Below are positions 24,841-38,159 of a DNA stretch of 64,000 bases, in pieces. Position 1 is the first letter of the stretch. Every line of letters starts with the position of its first letter. Position numbers and translations under genes: made by a program. The stretch is from Kalaharituber pfeilii (lineage: Eukaryota; Ascomycota; Pezizomycetes; Pezizales; Pezizaceae). The DNA is taken from NCBI GenBank assembly GCA_015179045.1, contig WHUZ01000055.1, positions 310,001 through 374,000 of the forward strand, read 5' to 3'. Under the pieces are notes generated by a model, which searched no databases, had not been told where the DNA came from, and worked only from the letters and a program-made list of their open reading frames with translations.

Positions 24841-25570
24841 TGCACTTTTTCTTCTTGATTAGGCCTCGTCTAGAGGGACAAGTGTGCGTGCAGCAGTGCG
24901 CTTGTGGAGCGTACGCCTATACACCCGAGAAGGGCTGCTTGGGGGCCGTCGGGGAGGACGACGGGGGGCGGGGGGGGGGGGACCGATGCAGCTATTGGGG
25001 ACCCAGATCTGCGAGAGTACTGAGGCAGCCTAAGCATCCACTCTTGCAGTGAGGAATTGCGAGTGACGGTCATGGACGATGTGGTGAGCAAGCTGTGATA
25101 ATCCCGATACAATTTTATGCAGCACGGCAGCAGTGGGCGGTGTGGGTAGTCGGGGGGGCGGGGGGGCGGGGGGCGGGGGGGGGGAGGGGAAGGGGGCTCG
25201 TCGGTCGGGCGAGGTAGGGACCGAAGCTTGGGGCCTCGATCGAGACTGGGGACCCAATTCATGGGGAGGGGAGGAGAGGGAGGGAGGGGGGGGAAGGGAT
25301 GGGAGGGGGATGGGAGGGGGATGGGAGGGGAGGGGCTGCATGGAAGGCAGGGCTGGTCCCCTTGCGTGCCGGCAGTGCGCCCAGTGGCCGATGTCTCTGT
25401 TCGCACATCTGCTAGACGACCGTGGCCAGCAGGTACTTGTACTGTACAGCCCATGATATGCCTCCCCCCAGCGTCCAGCCCAGCGCCCAGCAGCCCGCAA
25501 GACATGTCGACACGACACGCCGCAGACGCCCAGACATACCACACGCAAACACGAGCACAGTGCGCAACCA

Positions 25571-25598
25571 CCCCCCCCCCCCCCCCCCCCCCCCCCCC
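25571..25598. repeat. C28 homopolymer
   Basis: Twenty-eight uninterrupted C on the plus strand, embedded in the G/C-rich zone. Length may be unreliable in short-read assemblies. Confidence 0.9.
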
Positions 25599-26101
25599 AC
25601 ATTCATCTCACGCACGCCATGCTGCCTCGACACACCCTGCTGCGCACACGACACTTCTCCCATGCTGCGTGGCTGCCCCCTCCCATTTACAGTGCGGCCT
25701 GCTGCTGCTCCCTTCGGCGTCGCACCTCTTGATGATACTCGATCGATCCGCCTTCGGGCCCTCCCTCCCCTCCCCCACCTCAAACTTCAAGCTGCTGGCT
25801 GCGCTGGTCAACTGATCTTCCGGCGTCAAGCCCGGCGAATCTTCTCGGGGGATCTTACCCCCTCCCACGCACCGCCCTAGCAGTGCAAAACAGAGGTAAA
25901 GAGAAAGAGAGAGAGAGAGAGAGAGGGTCTCATCCTGTGTGCACTCGAGATCCGAATGTCAAACGGCAACGCAGGCAAGCAGTACGTGCTTCGTGCCTGA
26001 TGGCTGCCTGCTTGTGCTTGCCAATGCCTGTCAGAGGCCCACCCGAAGAAAGACGCAACCAGGCTGCTGGACATCTGGTCGGCGCGGACACCTGCATACC
26101 G

Positions 26102-26200
26102 CACCAGTACCAGCACCAGCACCAGCACCAGCACCAGCACCAGCACCAGCACCAGCACCAGCACCAGCACCAGCACCAGCACCAGCATCAGCACCCAGCA
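26102..26200 (+). repeat. CACCAG hexanucleotide microsatellite
   Basis: About 15 near-perfect CACCAG units, with a TACCAG variant at the left and a CATCAG variant at the right. Several frames stay open through it because the unit is a multiple of three. No flanking protein domain supports translation. Confidence 0.95.
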
Positions 26201-27588
26201 CCCACCCACTTGCCACTACCCTGTTGCGGCAAATTGTGCCACCCTCTCCCGCTTCAGTCAGCATGGATAGACCCCCCCCCCCCCTCCCCCCCCTCCCCCC
26301 CCAATTCTCGAGTCCAGATGCTGATATCACCCAGAACCCACCCACGTTTTCTCGAACAGTTCTAAGAAAATTCCAAAGAAGAATAAGTTGGGTGCAATCG
26401 TCTAGCCATCCGTGCATCTATGCATGTAGCAACCATAACCCCTGCTCCTTACATACTGTTATGAATCTCGGAGCTTTGGTTGGAATTGGACAACAGCAGC
26501 CCATGTACTCTACTGGGATTCGTTCATCTTACCTGGACTAGTCGGAAATGGACACGACCAGTCGTATCAACGATCTTGCCTGGTATTATCAGGCCCATGT
26601 ACGGCTGTCTCCGGCAAAGTGGTTTTCCTAGCCCTAATCTTTCTTTTTTTCTCTTGTTCTTTGTTTTTTTCCATTATTCGAGTTCCATATTTACGAAAGA
26701 CCGTCATAAAACCTGTTTTCGGCCCCAATATGTTTACTCAGCGGGGCTCAATATTTGAATGGTCAGCACCTTCTCGCATACGACGGTTTTAATTTGCCAA
26801 TTTTTTCCGTTTCCTTGTTATTACCACTATTTTCTTTTTGCTTTATTTTTCCCTTCCTTTCTTTTTGAAAAATATATCTTTTTCCTATGGTGTAAGCCCT
26901 GATGACTGATTGCGACATTTTTGGTTCATATGCCAACTGTTCACTATAGTTGGTAGAAGAAACAATTGTCTACATGATTTACATCAAATGCTAACAAGTT
27001 CAGACGAACATCTTGGCATGGACTGGAACAGTACCCCTACTGTTTTTATTCAACCACCAAGCCTAAATCGCATCACCGTCTTCAACATCCGAATAATGGC
27101 CCCTACGAAAGACCAACGGCGACTACATCCCTTCTGGTTAGCCGAAGGGTCAGTGCGCAGGCCTCAAGTTTGCCCAGCAACGTGTGGAATCGGGATCGAG
27201 AGCATTGGTGTGCATCACTACAACCCTGGTCGACCGCCCTAGAATGACTATCTGAGCTCGATTGTCCCACACTAGGTGCTGTGTCTCGCATAGCACGATA
27301 TGATGCTACCATATTTGGCAATTGGAAAGAGATATCTTTTATAGTCCGCGGGATACATACATAGCATCATTAGGCGCTGAATGCAAAAATCAGTCGGATC
27401 TACTCGTTTTTAGATATCGTATACATCCGTGGAAGTACCACCTGCTCTACCCATCAAATTTAGGATGTGATACGCCCATATCAACATGAGGCCAGATGCT
27501 TGCCAACGTGGTTTTGGGCCAGTGGAATACGTCCCGTGCACATTTCGTGCACATTTTATCAAAACTCAGAGAGAGTGTGTGAGAGAGG

Positions 27589-27629
<41 letters not shown>
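27589..27629 (+). repeat. A41 tract without a known retroposon end
   Basis: Forty-one A follow GAGAGAGTGTGTGAGAGAGG. Neither the A nor the B 3' end precedes it, so it may be the tail of another element or a simple expansion. Confidence 0.85.
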
Positions 27630-27632
<3 letters not shown>

Positions 27633-28679
27633 GAAGCAGTGCCTGAATAAAAGTAGAGAAGTGTAGAATTAGATTCCGGCCTTGAAGTGAATATATGAAT
27701 TATGAGATTGCTTGATACCATAACAGATAATCGCGCCTGATTTTTTTGCAAAACTGAGCGGCGCGCTCCTTGACTTGTGCTTAGGGTTGATTGCTATCCT
27801 GCTATTCCATATCTTGCAGCCCCACTACATCTGAAGAGGATAACTGCAGGAAGGAACCATATCCTTTGGGTAACATGTCCGGCCACGTTCCTGACAGGCG
27901 TGTTTCTCCCTTAGTTAGAAGGCTGGTGAACTCAAAAAAGACTTTGAACGTAAGTTGTCCACTGAAGTCATGTCCGCACTGTCTGTATTCAGATTAACAT
28001 GCAGCAAAAACTGTGCAAACATTAGTTGACTGTCTCCGTGCTTGCGGCAGGAGGTGCATTGCGGAGTTTCATAATAGATCGTGAGCATCTGCCGGCTTGG
28101 AGTGCACTGGGAGCAATGGTAATCCTCCCGAACACGTTCGGCACAGTACATGGAACGATCCCGAAAGCGTCAAGTTGAAACAAAGTCAACACGCAAAACT
28201 GGGGAATCAGTCTACTCATATTGACATGTCAACTGAAAGGTCCTATTTTAGGAGACCGGGACGGTGCTGCCCATCAGCAGGTACGCGTAGTTTATATTAC
28301 AGACCTATCGAAGAATTAGAGTTGTTCTAGAAGCCTGCAAACAACGAATCTCGATATTGATTTGAACGCTTACTGATGTATTATAGGTCGGTTTTTAGCA
28401 CACAACAATGCGCCGAAGCATTGACATGTGATTAGTGCAATGCAAACCACCCACACACTTGCATTCCCGCGCCAGGGTTAAGGTTTTGACGAGTGCTTGG
28501 ACACAGGGAATGGTATATTGAATCTTAATTACTCATGCACTCTGGTTTGTCCTTCGTTTTCCTTTTCCTTTTTTTTTTTCTTTTGCTTTTGTGCCCACTC
28601 GATAGAGCTTCTCTAGATCCGACTACTGGAGCTTGCTTCTTTTAGTAGTGATCTAACACCAGAAGTGGCGTCGCAGAGC

Positions 28680-28704
28680 GCCCTAGGGGCTTGGTATGAG
28701 ACTA
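28680..28704 (+). repeat. Dispersed 25-bp repeat, copy 1
   Basis: GCCCTAGGGGCTTGGTATGA plus GACTA is identical to 47130-47154. Ten further bases on the left match at 8 of 10 positions. The other ends of the two loci differ. Confidence 0.8.
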
Positions 28705-31328
28705 AAGTGGCCACCAAACATCCGCTCCTGCATATCATCCATCCAAAATATGCGTACTAAGTTTCTCAACCTCGTGACAGACTGTTATTGCAACGCACTT
28801 GGGCAAGTTATATTAACGTCACAAAATTCAGCGGTAAGCTCCTTTTGCGTGTGATGGAGCTGAACTCTTTTTCTAGCCCCTTGCTTGTCTATTGCCACAA
28901 AGCGAAGATGGCCAATCACATGAGGCCGAGTACACCAGCACGAGATGATCGACATTACTTACAGTACGGAGTACTTCAGAGGAACGACAATGGCAGGAAT
29001 AAAGTAACGTACTAGAGCACCTAGAGCCAATTAGCGAACAAGGAAGCAAATTGTCTCACGACATACATACATATCAATCAACATGCCAAGCAAACTAATC
29101 ATTCCATTTACCCTGGTAGACTTCTACCGTTATTGTCACATAAACGTCGACCTCGTCTTTTTACTCTACTAAGCGATGTTATCCGTGGTGGCCATGGTCG
29201 ACATGACAATTGCCCGAGTCTGTAATTCTCAGCCGAGTATTCTTTCTGCTTCTCAAGTCGCGAATTCGCTTGTTTACCTATCTAGCTGCATAGTGGGCAA
29301 ACATCGACCCCAGCTCAGAATCGCAATGATGAGACGAAGAGTTCATGCGGCACCATGACTCTGTAACTCTGCAGCCACAGGTTGCAGCTTTCAGTCTCCA
29401 GTTGTAGCAGCCGATATTTGCCTACACACCACCTGGTGTTCTCTCTCTGGTCGGCCTTTTTATTTGGGTTCACATTTTCGTCACCGGTGTTTCATACCTA
29501 AGGTCACAATTACCAAACATTTACCATATGTTACGTCTTTATGGTATGGAAATCTCAGAACCACTACAAGTGTTTTTATAGCTGCAAGGTACCAAGGAGC
29601 ATTAATGTAGGAGTTCTTATACAGTTACAGGACGTCAAAAATCACTGCGATTCGGTTTATATGCTTTATCATCTGATTGCATCGCAGCAATTACAGCGTG
29701 CAGGGCATTTTTGATGATATCACAAGGCTTGAGTTAGTATAGGCCATACTTTGCACGCCATTGAGCACTGGATGTTTTCAAAAACTCTCAAGCTATTCGC
29801 TTGTTTGGATGTATATACCCATGTTTATACCTCTCAAGACGCGAAACCAACAATTCCGACTTGTGCCTTCCATACTGCATGGCGCCTGCATGGAATCATT
29901 CCTTAGGCTAAAGTTGATGAATGGGAATCCCTTACGTGATTACAAAGGTTTGACGAAGCAAGCATCGCAGTCGTGTGGACGTGGAGTAGCACCAGTGAAT
30001 ACATCCACGTTTGCTAAGAAATCAAAATTTTCTTCTTCCCGCCCACATCAATACCCGCGAATGCAGAGCGCACATAACACTGCAGCATATTGCGTTGCTT
30101 ACTTGTGGGTTTGTAAAAGCGAGCAGATCCGTGATAGGCTTGAAAAAATTCTATTCGGCCTGGCATTCCTATTTCGGAGACGTTAGAGATGTCCAGTTTC
30201 AATGCAGCATTACTTTTTAAATTTCTTTTTTCAATTAACTCTGCATTATGGGTCTCCTCTTTCATTTGTTTTCTTTCACACAATGATACAATGATGCTTA
30301 CACCTGAAGCAAAATGAAGCCAATGGCGTCTGAAACTACTTTGCGCTAGCAGGATTTCTGTCATGATGCTGCGAGATTGCCACGGGGCGATATTTCCCCT
30401 TGATGACATGTCGTTGAGGGCCATGGATCAATGCGTTTCCAAGGTGCTTAGCTTTGTGGCCTGTTGATTTGGATTCGCTGGTGATAGCCTGCTGGCTGCA
30501 AATATATTGTTTACGGTTAGTGCGTCCTTCACCCTGGCCCATAGGCTCGAGAGTGCTCTAAAGTACATGCGGTCGCCAGCCGAGAGAGCATGGCGCTTCA
30601 ACACCATGCGTTCCAACCGAAGGGGCAATCGCGACGTTAGGGTGCCTAGGGTGTCATTGATCTCATAGATGGATTAACGCGGTTGCTGTTTTCGGGAACA
30701 GGGGGTGGGGACTCGCAGCCTTGCTAGTTAGGAATGGAAACACAACATGACGACTTAGCATCTGGGCAGTGGCAAAAAAGCGAGAATTTACTTTCTCGGC
30801 GGAACAAGCCGGCGAGGGGCGAGAAAAAGTGCCCCTCCGATGCATTATTTGCCTTGTCATTTGCCATGCAGCGGCGGCTGGATGGAACAAGCGGTTCGTT
30901 CCATTTCCGCGGACCATCTTGCACTCCGTTACCAAAGGGTCGGCTCCTCATTCCAGTCGCTTCTACTCGCCACATCATGTCTAGACCTCAGGTTCGGCGT
31001 CACAAACATCGTGTTCCTGCCGCTCGGGGGATCCGCGGCGCCGTGTGTAGGCTCGCGCAGATAGCCCACTTTGATTCCCACTGCACACTGAAGCAGATCT
31101 TCAGCAGTACATGTCCCGTGACTCGTAACTCTCCAACAACTTTCCACTTCTAGTATCGTCCCAATCGGGAAAGAAACCAAAACCGTAGACCCCATCCCGC
31201 ACTATATGGCCCAAGCCCGCTGCTCCCGTTCCCCCCCTTCTACCCTGTTCTCCCCTTGACCCCTCCTCTCCTTCTCGCCAACCCATTCTTGTAGTCCGCT
31301 TGCCAATATCCCCAATGCGTTCTTCAGT

Positions 31329-32122
31329 TCACTCGTCATCATCCTCGTCATCATATCCCCTCCTGCCTCTGGGTCCACCCTCTTCTTCTTCCTTTGCACG
31401 GGCTTCCTCTCGTGTTGCGGTAATTAGTCGGAGATTGTCCACAACAGCTTTGGCATATGGTCGGAGCTCGGAGATCTCTAGATGGCCCAGACCATTCATT
31501 TGTAGGTATCTGGCGGCGCGCACATCGGTGAACGTCAATTGTCAATCCATATGCAATGCAATACCTGTTTCCCATTGCAGCTTTCCTCCAATTCAATTTT
31601 GGCGGGCCATTGATATAAATTGAGCAAAGGTACTCACGTGGACTCCAACTGTTTCAAACCTTCTCTTGCTTTGCTCCATCTCACCTCCCTTAATGTCCTC
31701 AGTAGAACTCTCAGATCGCCCTCTCCAATTCCCCCTGCACCAGCACCAGCACCTTGCACTACCGCTCCCCCGCCTAGGTCATCCTCTGCAGCCTCACATA
31801 ACACTTCGCCAATTTCTATCCATCGCCATGGCAGCTCTTCACAAAACCTGTCGGGATTATCCTGCTCCCACCGCACTAGCCTCTCAAGATTCTCAACGCT
31901 GAGCCAGTCTGGCGGGACAATGTTGCATTTCTTTTGCTTCTTCAATAACAAAGCGAGCCATAGCGGTACAGAAACACGTTGCGGAGGTCGGAATGCGGGT
32001 AGAACGCCGGAAATGAGGGGTAGGGAAGGCAGCCTAATCCTGGGGATGATAGTGATGGGCGTGGATTCGGCTAGGTAAAGGTGCTCTGCTGGTGTGAGAT
32101 GGGTTGTTGTCGGAAGGGCCAT
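31329..32122 (-). CDS. PSF2: GINS complex subunit PSF2 (two exons)
   Basis: PSF2 is one of four subunits of the GINS complex, part of the nuclear CMG replicative helicase. Exon 1 is 32122-31638 and starts at an ATG. It carries the family hallmarks LTPAEHLYLAESTPITIIPR, VPLWLALLLKKQKKCNIVPP and DWLSVENLERL, and ends at VRWSKAREGLKQLEST. The intron is 31637-31510 (128 bp, GTGAGT...CCAG). Exon 2 is 31509-31329 and joins in frame through the split Thr codon to YLQMNGLGHLEISELRPYAK and a short acidic tail. The spliced length is 666 nt, 221 residues, close to the usual size of PSF2. An Ala/Gly-rich loop (GAGAGAGG) lies in the middle. This acceptor is preferred because an in-frame TGA lies upstream of the alternatives. 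The gene stands alone. Confidence 0.95.
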
Positions 32123-35100
32123 GACTGACAGATATATATAGGTGCCCGAGATTGGGTATGATGGGATTAATTTTGGGCGAGAACCAACATTTAGGAGGGG
32201 ATCCTGCGGGTGTTGTGGAGTGTGGAGATCTCCGATAAGCGGTATCTCCTAAAAGTGATTTTCTCGTATTTCTATTGGTGTATTTAAGTAATAACTCACG
32301 ATGATAGACACTGGGGCGCACTATCAAGGGCTGTTCCGGTGGATCCGGTAGGGCAAAAGTGAAGGTATGTAGGGTATTCTTAATTTTCAACTTTTATCCT
32401 TTTGTACATTGATTATCGCTCAAATTCGATTCGGCTGTTACCTGTGGGTCACTCAGTGGTTCATGTGTGAAGTGGAAGTGGAGTTGTGCGGTACGTCGGT
32501 GCGTGCCTGTGGGCTCCCGGTGGTGGGTGTGGTGGGGCAGTTGGGCTAGCTAACACGTGGAGTGGATTCCTGGGCGCACAACGTCAACCGTTTATGTTGT
32601 CAAGTACCAAATGTAGGGATCATTCTAGACCCAGTAGGGAACGCTTTTAAATTTCTTTGTAGCTTTTGTTTGTCTGTGTTTCAGTTGGCAACGTAAGCAA
32701 GATGAGAGGTCTCGAGCAGTGCTAACGGGTGGATCTGAGTAGTTCTCATGCCAGTTGACTTCGACCAGAGGTCGTGCGAACAAGAACTATCAGCTGGCGA
32801 GCTGATGCAAGTCATGAACATGTTGTTGTCTGCTGACAGCGTGTTACCGAGCTTGATCCCTTACTAACTGCGATACCTGCACCTTACTTCTTTAGCAGTA
32901 CTGGTTTGGTTAGTCAAATGCGGTAAGCCAGTTCTCAATTGGTATTCCGATTCGAAGACCCGAAGTTGCAACCAGCACCTAGTCTCGGCACCCAAGATAC
33001 CGAGCCCCGTCCCCCCGGCGTTGGTTACCTGAGACCGAGATTGCTTGGCTTTTAAGTTTCTAATGGTGACAGTGTGGTTTTATGAATATCACAAGCTCCT
33101 TGAACTGGCTCTCTACAGTATACAAGTTGCCCTGTTAAGTTCCTTAGAATCGACATTCATTCCAGGTACGTTGATGATACACGGTGCTGAGATTAAGGAT
33201 ACAGCTACGCTCCCGTGGTGAACTGTAGCTCACAAATACTAGTACTAGTTTCATGTACTTCGGTTCAGATCTGTGCAAGTCAAAGTAGATAAAAAGCACT
33301 TAATCGTAAGTACCCACTTGTATTTGTGACTACTGTACCTGAGCACTTGTATGAAGTAGGAATGCTCTACCACGGATAACAGGCTCGGCATTGCACATTA
33401 CATATAATCTCCAAAATCAACTGTGGAATTACAATAGTCTTGCGGGTTACAAATCAGAATAGTGGACTGCAAATGTAGTGCAAATATTTTGCTGCCTAGA
33501 GTTTACTCACCTGATAATTTATCGAATACGCAGCCTGATTGATATATGGGGAAATATAAGCAGCGGATTGGTTCATATTATGACTACTCAAACAAAGCCC
33601 CTCTCTCACACGTTCCAGTTACATCCCAACCTTTTCTGTGATGCATATAACGCTCCATACGCTTCACTCAGAGCTCCGTCTCACATCTGCACTACCCCTA
33701 GAGCTAATCTTGCCGGTTGGGGCAACCTCGTCCTTCTTTGGGAAGGAGTAGGATATGGATAGGTTCTAGGTGAAACTACGGTGGGAACGGACTTGGAGAT
33801 GAGTTATGGAGGGATAATGGGGAAGAAGAGGAGGGGAGCGGGCCTCGGAAGCTTCCCGGCCTTGCCATTCTGCGGTTACAAGGCCCTACTGGACTTTCGA
33901 CGCGAGTTGAAGTAGAGTCTTCACACCTCTCATCCGCTTGCGAGAGGGTTGGGTGTTTGGGAACAAGTTTTTCAGGAGCTGGTGTCCCCGACGGTAGAGG
34001 AGTTGGGACCACCAGGGAGGGAAACATTGTCGGCGCTTGACTCAAGTGTCGACATATTGTAGCTGATGGATTGACAGATTGTAGAGGGGTCTTCGACAAT
34101 CCACAAAAACGCACTTCTCAGCTAGTCAAACAACGTTCCACCAATCATCTTCGAACTAAAATCCCTTCAAATATTTTTGCAAGAAGGTAGATTCCTAATC
34201 GACCATGGCGCCTGTTGGACGGTAATCTGGACGGGTGTAACATTGGAGTACTTTGCGAAAATTGGGGGGTTGTGGTTTCCACAAAGATTTATTTGTGTTG
34301 GGGTGGTCACCTGACATTGCACGCCGCGCCCCAAAACCCTGGTGGCCAAGGAGGGGCCAAACACCTTGACAGTACAGTACATAGCATGCTACCCTGCTGA
34401 CCTACATTTTGGTCCTACGGATAATAGACCGGTTAATTATTCTCCGTTAGTCTCTTCACGAGATTATCCGCAACGTATTCCAGGGTACGTGCTACGGACA
34501 GTACTAGTCCCTCCTCGCTAATTGGATGTGAGGGACTCGTAAATTCTTCTCAAAACCGCAGTTTGCGTCCAGCATCATTCCTTCTTCTCAGACCTAACAG
34601 GACTTGCCCGCCAAAGAAACCGAGCATCGATCCGTTATGTCCTGCGTATGATACTGATTTCAATCATATTAGACCATTATTGGCTCAGGAAACATGTCAC
34701 TCTAGCGTACCATCGAAGGCAATTTGCCATTGCTCTTCCGACAAAGCCCGATTCACACCTGCCCATGCTGGCTATCGGTGATGTAGTAGAAGTGGCGACT
34801 GTCGAGGATAGAATTGATCCGCGAGGGTGATTTCCTCTTTGGTAACTAATACAACTCTGCATCACCTCGAAAAAAACCTGAGATCGACGTTAACTCTGCG
34901 AAGAGGTGATTGCACTTCTAATAAAGGATTGAGCATTTCTCTTTTTCTCAATCTCGGTGCTGTAGAGATACTCCCATGCGTACTTTTCCACTTGTGCAAT
35001 GGTTTCACCTACTCCCCACACATATGAATTGCAGTCAAAATTGGGCTCTCATCCATCTCCTCCCTGCCAACAGCCCGATGATAACCTCAAACCTCAATTA

Positions 35101-35154
35101 AGGCTACGACGAGATGCTTTGTTAGTTAGACGCCTAACCTCACCTGTGTGTCTA
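32123..35154. other. Upstream of PSF2; no further supportable gene
   Basis: The first few hundred bases are presumed PSF2 promoter. A 112-residue minus-strand frame at 34114-33776 is Pro/Ser-rich and has an internal Met, but no domain, so I do not call it. I see nothing else. Confidence 0.45.
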
Positions 35155-35230
35155 GGTCCCCGTCATAGGCTGGTAGGCAGTATGCGGGGTTATGTGACGA
35201 CCCCCCCCCCCCCCCAAACAAAAAAAAAAA
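35155..35230 (+). mobile_element. Family B variant retroposon (B3)
   Basis: The CATAGGCT variant 3' end (GTCATAGGCTGGTAGGC, then GCGGGGTTATGTGA) is followed by C15 and then an A-rich tail. The C run between end and tail is unique to this copy. A clean target duplication was not found. Confidence 0.75.
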
Positions 35231-35807
35231 GCCCTCGCCTTGTGTAATAAATAGTGTCTTCGCATCTTGATGATTGATTGGCTATAGCTTCGGACAAATT
35301 GTGTAGTATGCTGCTTACAGTGTGACAGTCGGCAGGTGTAGCAGCCACATCTTATAGTGTAGAGGAGAGTATGGCAAGCGTACGCAGGGAGGCGTATATG
35401 AGGGAGAAGCGTTGAAGTCAAAAGATCGCAAGCATTGCCGCAGAGATGATGAGTCAGCAAGGAAAGGGTGTTTGAGCGAGCAGATAAAGACGCAGATAGA
35501 AGGGCTGAAGATACAGTGATTGTCAATGATCGCCTTGCCATATCAGTCGTGACCGATTTAAGCTTATAACTCTAAGTAGTAGCTGTTGAAAATGGCCACA
35601 AAGTAAGCCCGACTGACATAGGCCTGTATGAAGCTTTCTGTCTGAAGCATCATGACTATGAAGTTTGAGTCTGTTTTGAAAAGATGATCTGCTATAATCT
35701 GTATATTTAAGACAACGGTTTTGGTATAATCAACACGACCGATTAGGTTTAATTGTTTGTTATTGGTATTGAGGTAGGGTGGGCTTGGTTGTCGATGCTC
35801 TCAGCAC
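35231..35807. other. Intergenic, nothing recognised
   Basis: No supportable gene or repeat between the B3 and B4 insertions. Confidence 0.5.
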
Positions 35808-35818
35808 GCTAGTGGAGG

Positions 35819-35854
<36 letters not shown>

Positions 35855-35890
35855 CAGGTAACCCCGCTTGCAGCTGTTCCCCATGGCAGG
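35819..35890 (-). mobile_element. Family B micro-retroposon, 72 bp (B4)
   Basis: Direct repeats GCTAGTGGAGG (35808-35818) and GCTAGTAGAGG (35891-35901) match at 10 of 11 positions. The insert is the inverted B end with a T29 tract on the plus strand. Confidence 0.88.
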
Positions 35891-38079
35891 GCTAGTAGAG
35901 GTACTCTTATTGTTCACCTACGGCTTCCTTAGTTCAGTAGAGTTGAGCGTGAGGTACGTAAGTGAAATTGGATCTTTCTTACTAGTACAGTTGCTTTGGT
36001 TGTTATCGTTATCATAAAAGCTTACTTTTCTTCCAAGCATAGATAGCTGTGAAGTCGGAAAGCCTGCTCGCTGTCTCTACTCATTTACTTTGCATGAAAA
36101 GAGATTATGGTCTACGGCCAGATATGGATAATTAGCCTGGGCACGAGAACAGTAATTAACCTCTTTGGTCATGAACTTGAAGTCTAAATCGGTGGTTAGA
36201 TTGTTAGCTAAACCTTGTTGCTTTACTTTGAGTGCAGGGATATGGTGCTTTTATATGCTTGGTTCAGTTCGATGGGCAGGGTAGTTCATCTCATGTTTCC
36301 ATGAGGGGCGATCAGAGATTCCTTTGCGCGTCATCGTTCTTTGGGCAAATTCTGATAGATACAGGTCATGTGGTGGCGCGCTTATGAACTCGGGTAAGTA
36401 TCTCAAACTTGTCCAATTACCCGCAGTTTCTCCATTCAGATGGAAAGACGGTAGCATGCTACTAAATTTGGTTAGTAAATGTTCCTGTATGTATGCATGT
36501 ATTTGTAATACAAAGGACGTTTTCTTCTGCGCTGACTTTTTTTATATCTCACTGAAAATGTTTTGTAAGTTAACCTATCATTTTTATGATAAGCTCCCTG
36601 TCAATATCCAGTCGCACAGCCCCAGTATGATATGGAGAACTATATTAATGCAGCGAGCAATTCTAAAGTACATGGTACTTTATAATATTTTAGAGCGATA
36701 TAAAGGCCGGGTTTATGTCTCAATAATATGCGATATGTACTCGAGTACATCCATTCAACAGCGAGGGATTTATTTACTAGGGTCTGACGGTGGTTCCTTC
36801 CGGTGATGCATGAAGCGGGGTTCAGGGGCCAACAATTACAGCTGCAGTTTCTAGAGCTTCGAGGCTAGTATCGCTTTCTTCTGGGCTTGGTACCCTTTCT
36901 GTTTGCTTTATCATATGTTATTAAGAAATGGCGCCAACTGTATATGTACAGCAGGCCGGTCAAGGAGAGAATCTTAACGGAATTCTCACCCATCCAACCG
37001 GCATTCCAGATTTTGAAGGCGTACCAAACCTACTCTAGTTAATGGACTGTCAAGAGCAAGTGGCGTTACGAATTTGAACTTTGGCACGGGGAGGCTGTCT
37101 TAACATGAATTATTTCGAGCCCCAGTCCTGATAGACTTTGCTGTTCTTTGAATCTCTCTACTTTCATTGGGCCTGTGGGCTAATCTCAGCCATGCATTAA
37201 CTTCACTCTAACCTCCCGCAGCACGTGGATGCTGAGAGCAGGGGTTTCCCTGGGTTAAGTGTACTGGGATCTCGACTTGGAGTGATCAATCCACTCGTTT
37301 AAGCAGCTCATCTAGGACTAGGTGCATACGCAGGTTCAGCATTTATGTAGGTGTACCTTCATTCTGCGCTGTGCAAGGAAAAGAAGGACTTGACATGTCA
37401 AGATGTGCTCCTATCAGTAAATTTGGGACTTATTGAGTACAATACAACTATCCCCTGTGTATCATACTGTACAGGGCATGGCGTCGCTGTGGATGACGCC
37501 TGAAAACCAGGGAACGAACGCCGGAATATATGCGGGGTTGTTGATACAGCGATGACCCCTACAGGCCCAGGTCAGACAGGCATTGCAGGTTTCCTTTCTA
37601 ACTGTGGAAGGATTAGTTCTCTCTAAGCTATCGCATCTCTAGAAAGAAATATGAAGACGCAATCTCAACTGAATATCCTCAAGTAAAATGTTAGAATCAT
37701 AGGTGCATATCACAGAAGTTTCAAATTTCGCAAGTTATTTTTACGTATTGTCTCAATGGATAGGATTAAACTAGCTTCGCTGTGGTTATGAAAGTGTTGA
37801 GTATTTAATCAAACAGAGACGTAGTCCTCTTACTGAGGCTCTAATTACGGCCGCGACATCCGCGCACAGGGGTTGGGTTGTTTGCAGGAGGAGGGAGAAT
37901 GAATGGATAGGGGATAGGGGAGGTAGAGTATAGTGAAGGAGCAAAAGAGGGTGTGGGAGATTGCTTGTGTGCAAAAATATAGTGGTTAATAGTACGAGGG
38001 CAGTACAGATAATTCGGGGGCCGGGAGCGTGTTTGGGTGAACCAAAGAGTCTCCCTAAAGAGCTCTTCTCTTGCTAAGG

Positions 38080-38159
38080 CAAGTATAGGAGAACAATCAC
38101 AAGTATAGGAGAACAGCCGCAAATATAGGGGAAGAATTGCAAGTATAGGAGCACAATCT
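38080..38159. repeat. Tandem repeat, 20 bp x 4
   Basis: Four adjacent units begin CAAGTATAGGAGAACAATCA, CAAGTATAGGAGAACAGCCG, CAAATATAGG and CAAGTATAGG. The period is exactly 20 bp with a few substitutions. Confidence 0.85.

Larger units (their letters stand above)
24941..26301. repeat. G/C homopolymer zone with G-quadruplex potential
   Basis: The plus strand is loaded with G runs on the left (24957-24981, 25151-25190, 25262-25335) and switches to C runs on the right (25571-25598, 26272-26301). Short GA and CACCAG arrays lie nearby. Long proline- or glycine-rich frames occur in all phases on both strands, as expected of such composition rather than of a protein. Runs of four or more adjacent G tracts meet the usual sequence criterion for G-quadruplexes. 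Confidence 0.75.
26302..31328. other. 5-kb intergenic stretch, no supportable gene
   Basis: No conserved protein or RNA gene is recognised up to the 3' end of the PSF2 gene. It contains an A41 tract (27589-27629) and a short dispersed repeat at 28680-28704, annotated separately. Confidence 0.5.

Noticed and set aside
24870..25880. Long proline- or glycine-rich open frames on both strands
   Set aside because: They arise from G and C homopolymers, overlap in many phases and contain no domain.
25877..26541. Frames through the CACCAG array (Ala/Pro or His/Gln repeats)
   Set aside because: The hexamer keeps all frames open; the flanks show no protein signature or splice context.
29761..30186. 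141-residue open frame
   Set aside because: No conserved motif; overlapping frames on the other strand are equally open.
30734..31153. 139-residue open frame 3' of PSF2
   Set aside because: Overlaps several equally open frames and has no motif; likely part of the PSF2 3' flank.
36324..36806. 160-residue open frame
   Set aside because: No ATG at its start, no recognisable domain and composition typical of chance AT-rich reading.
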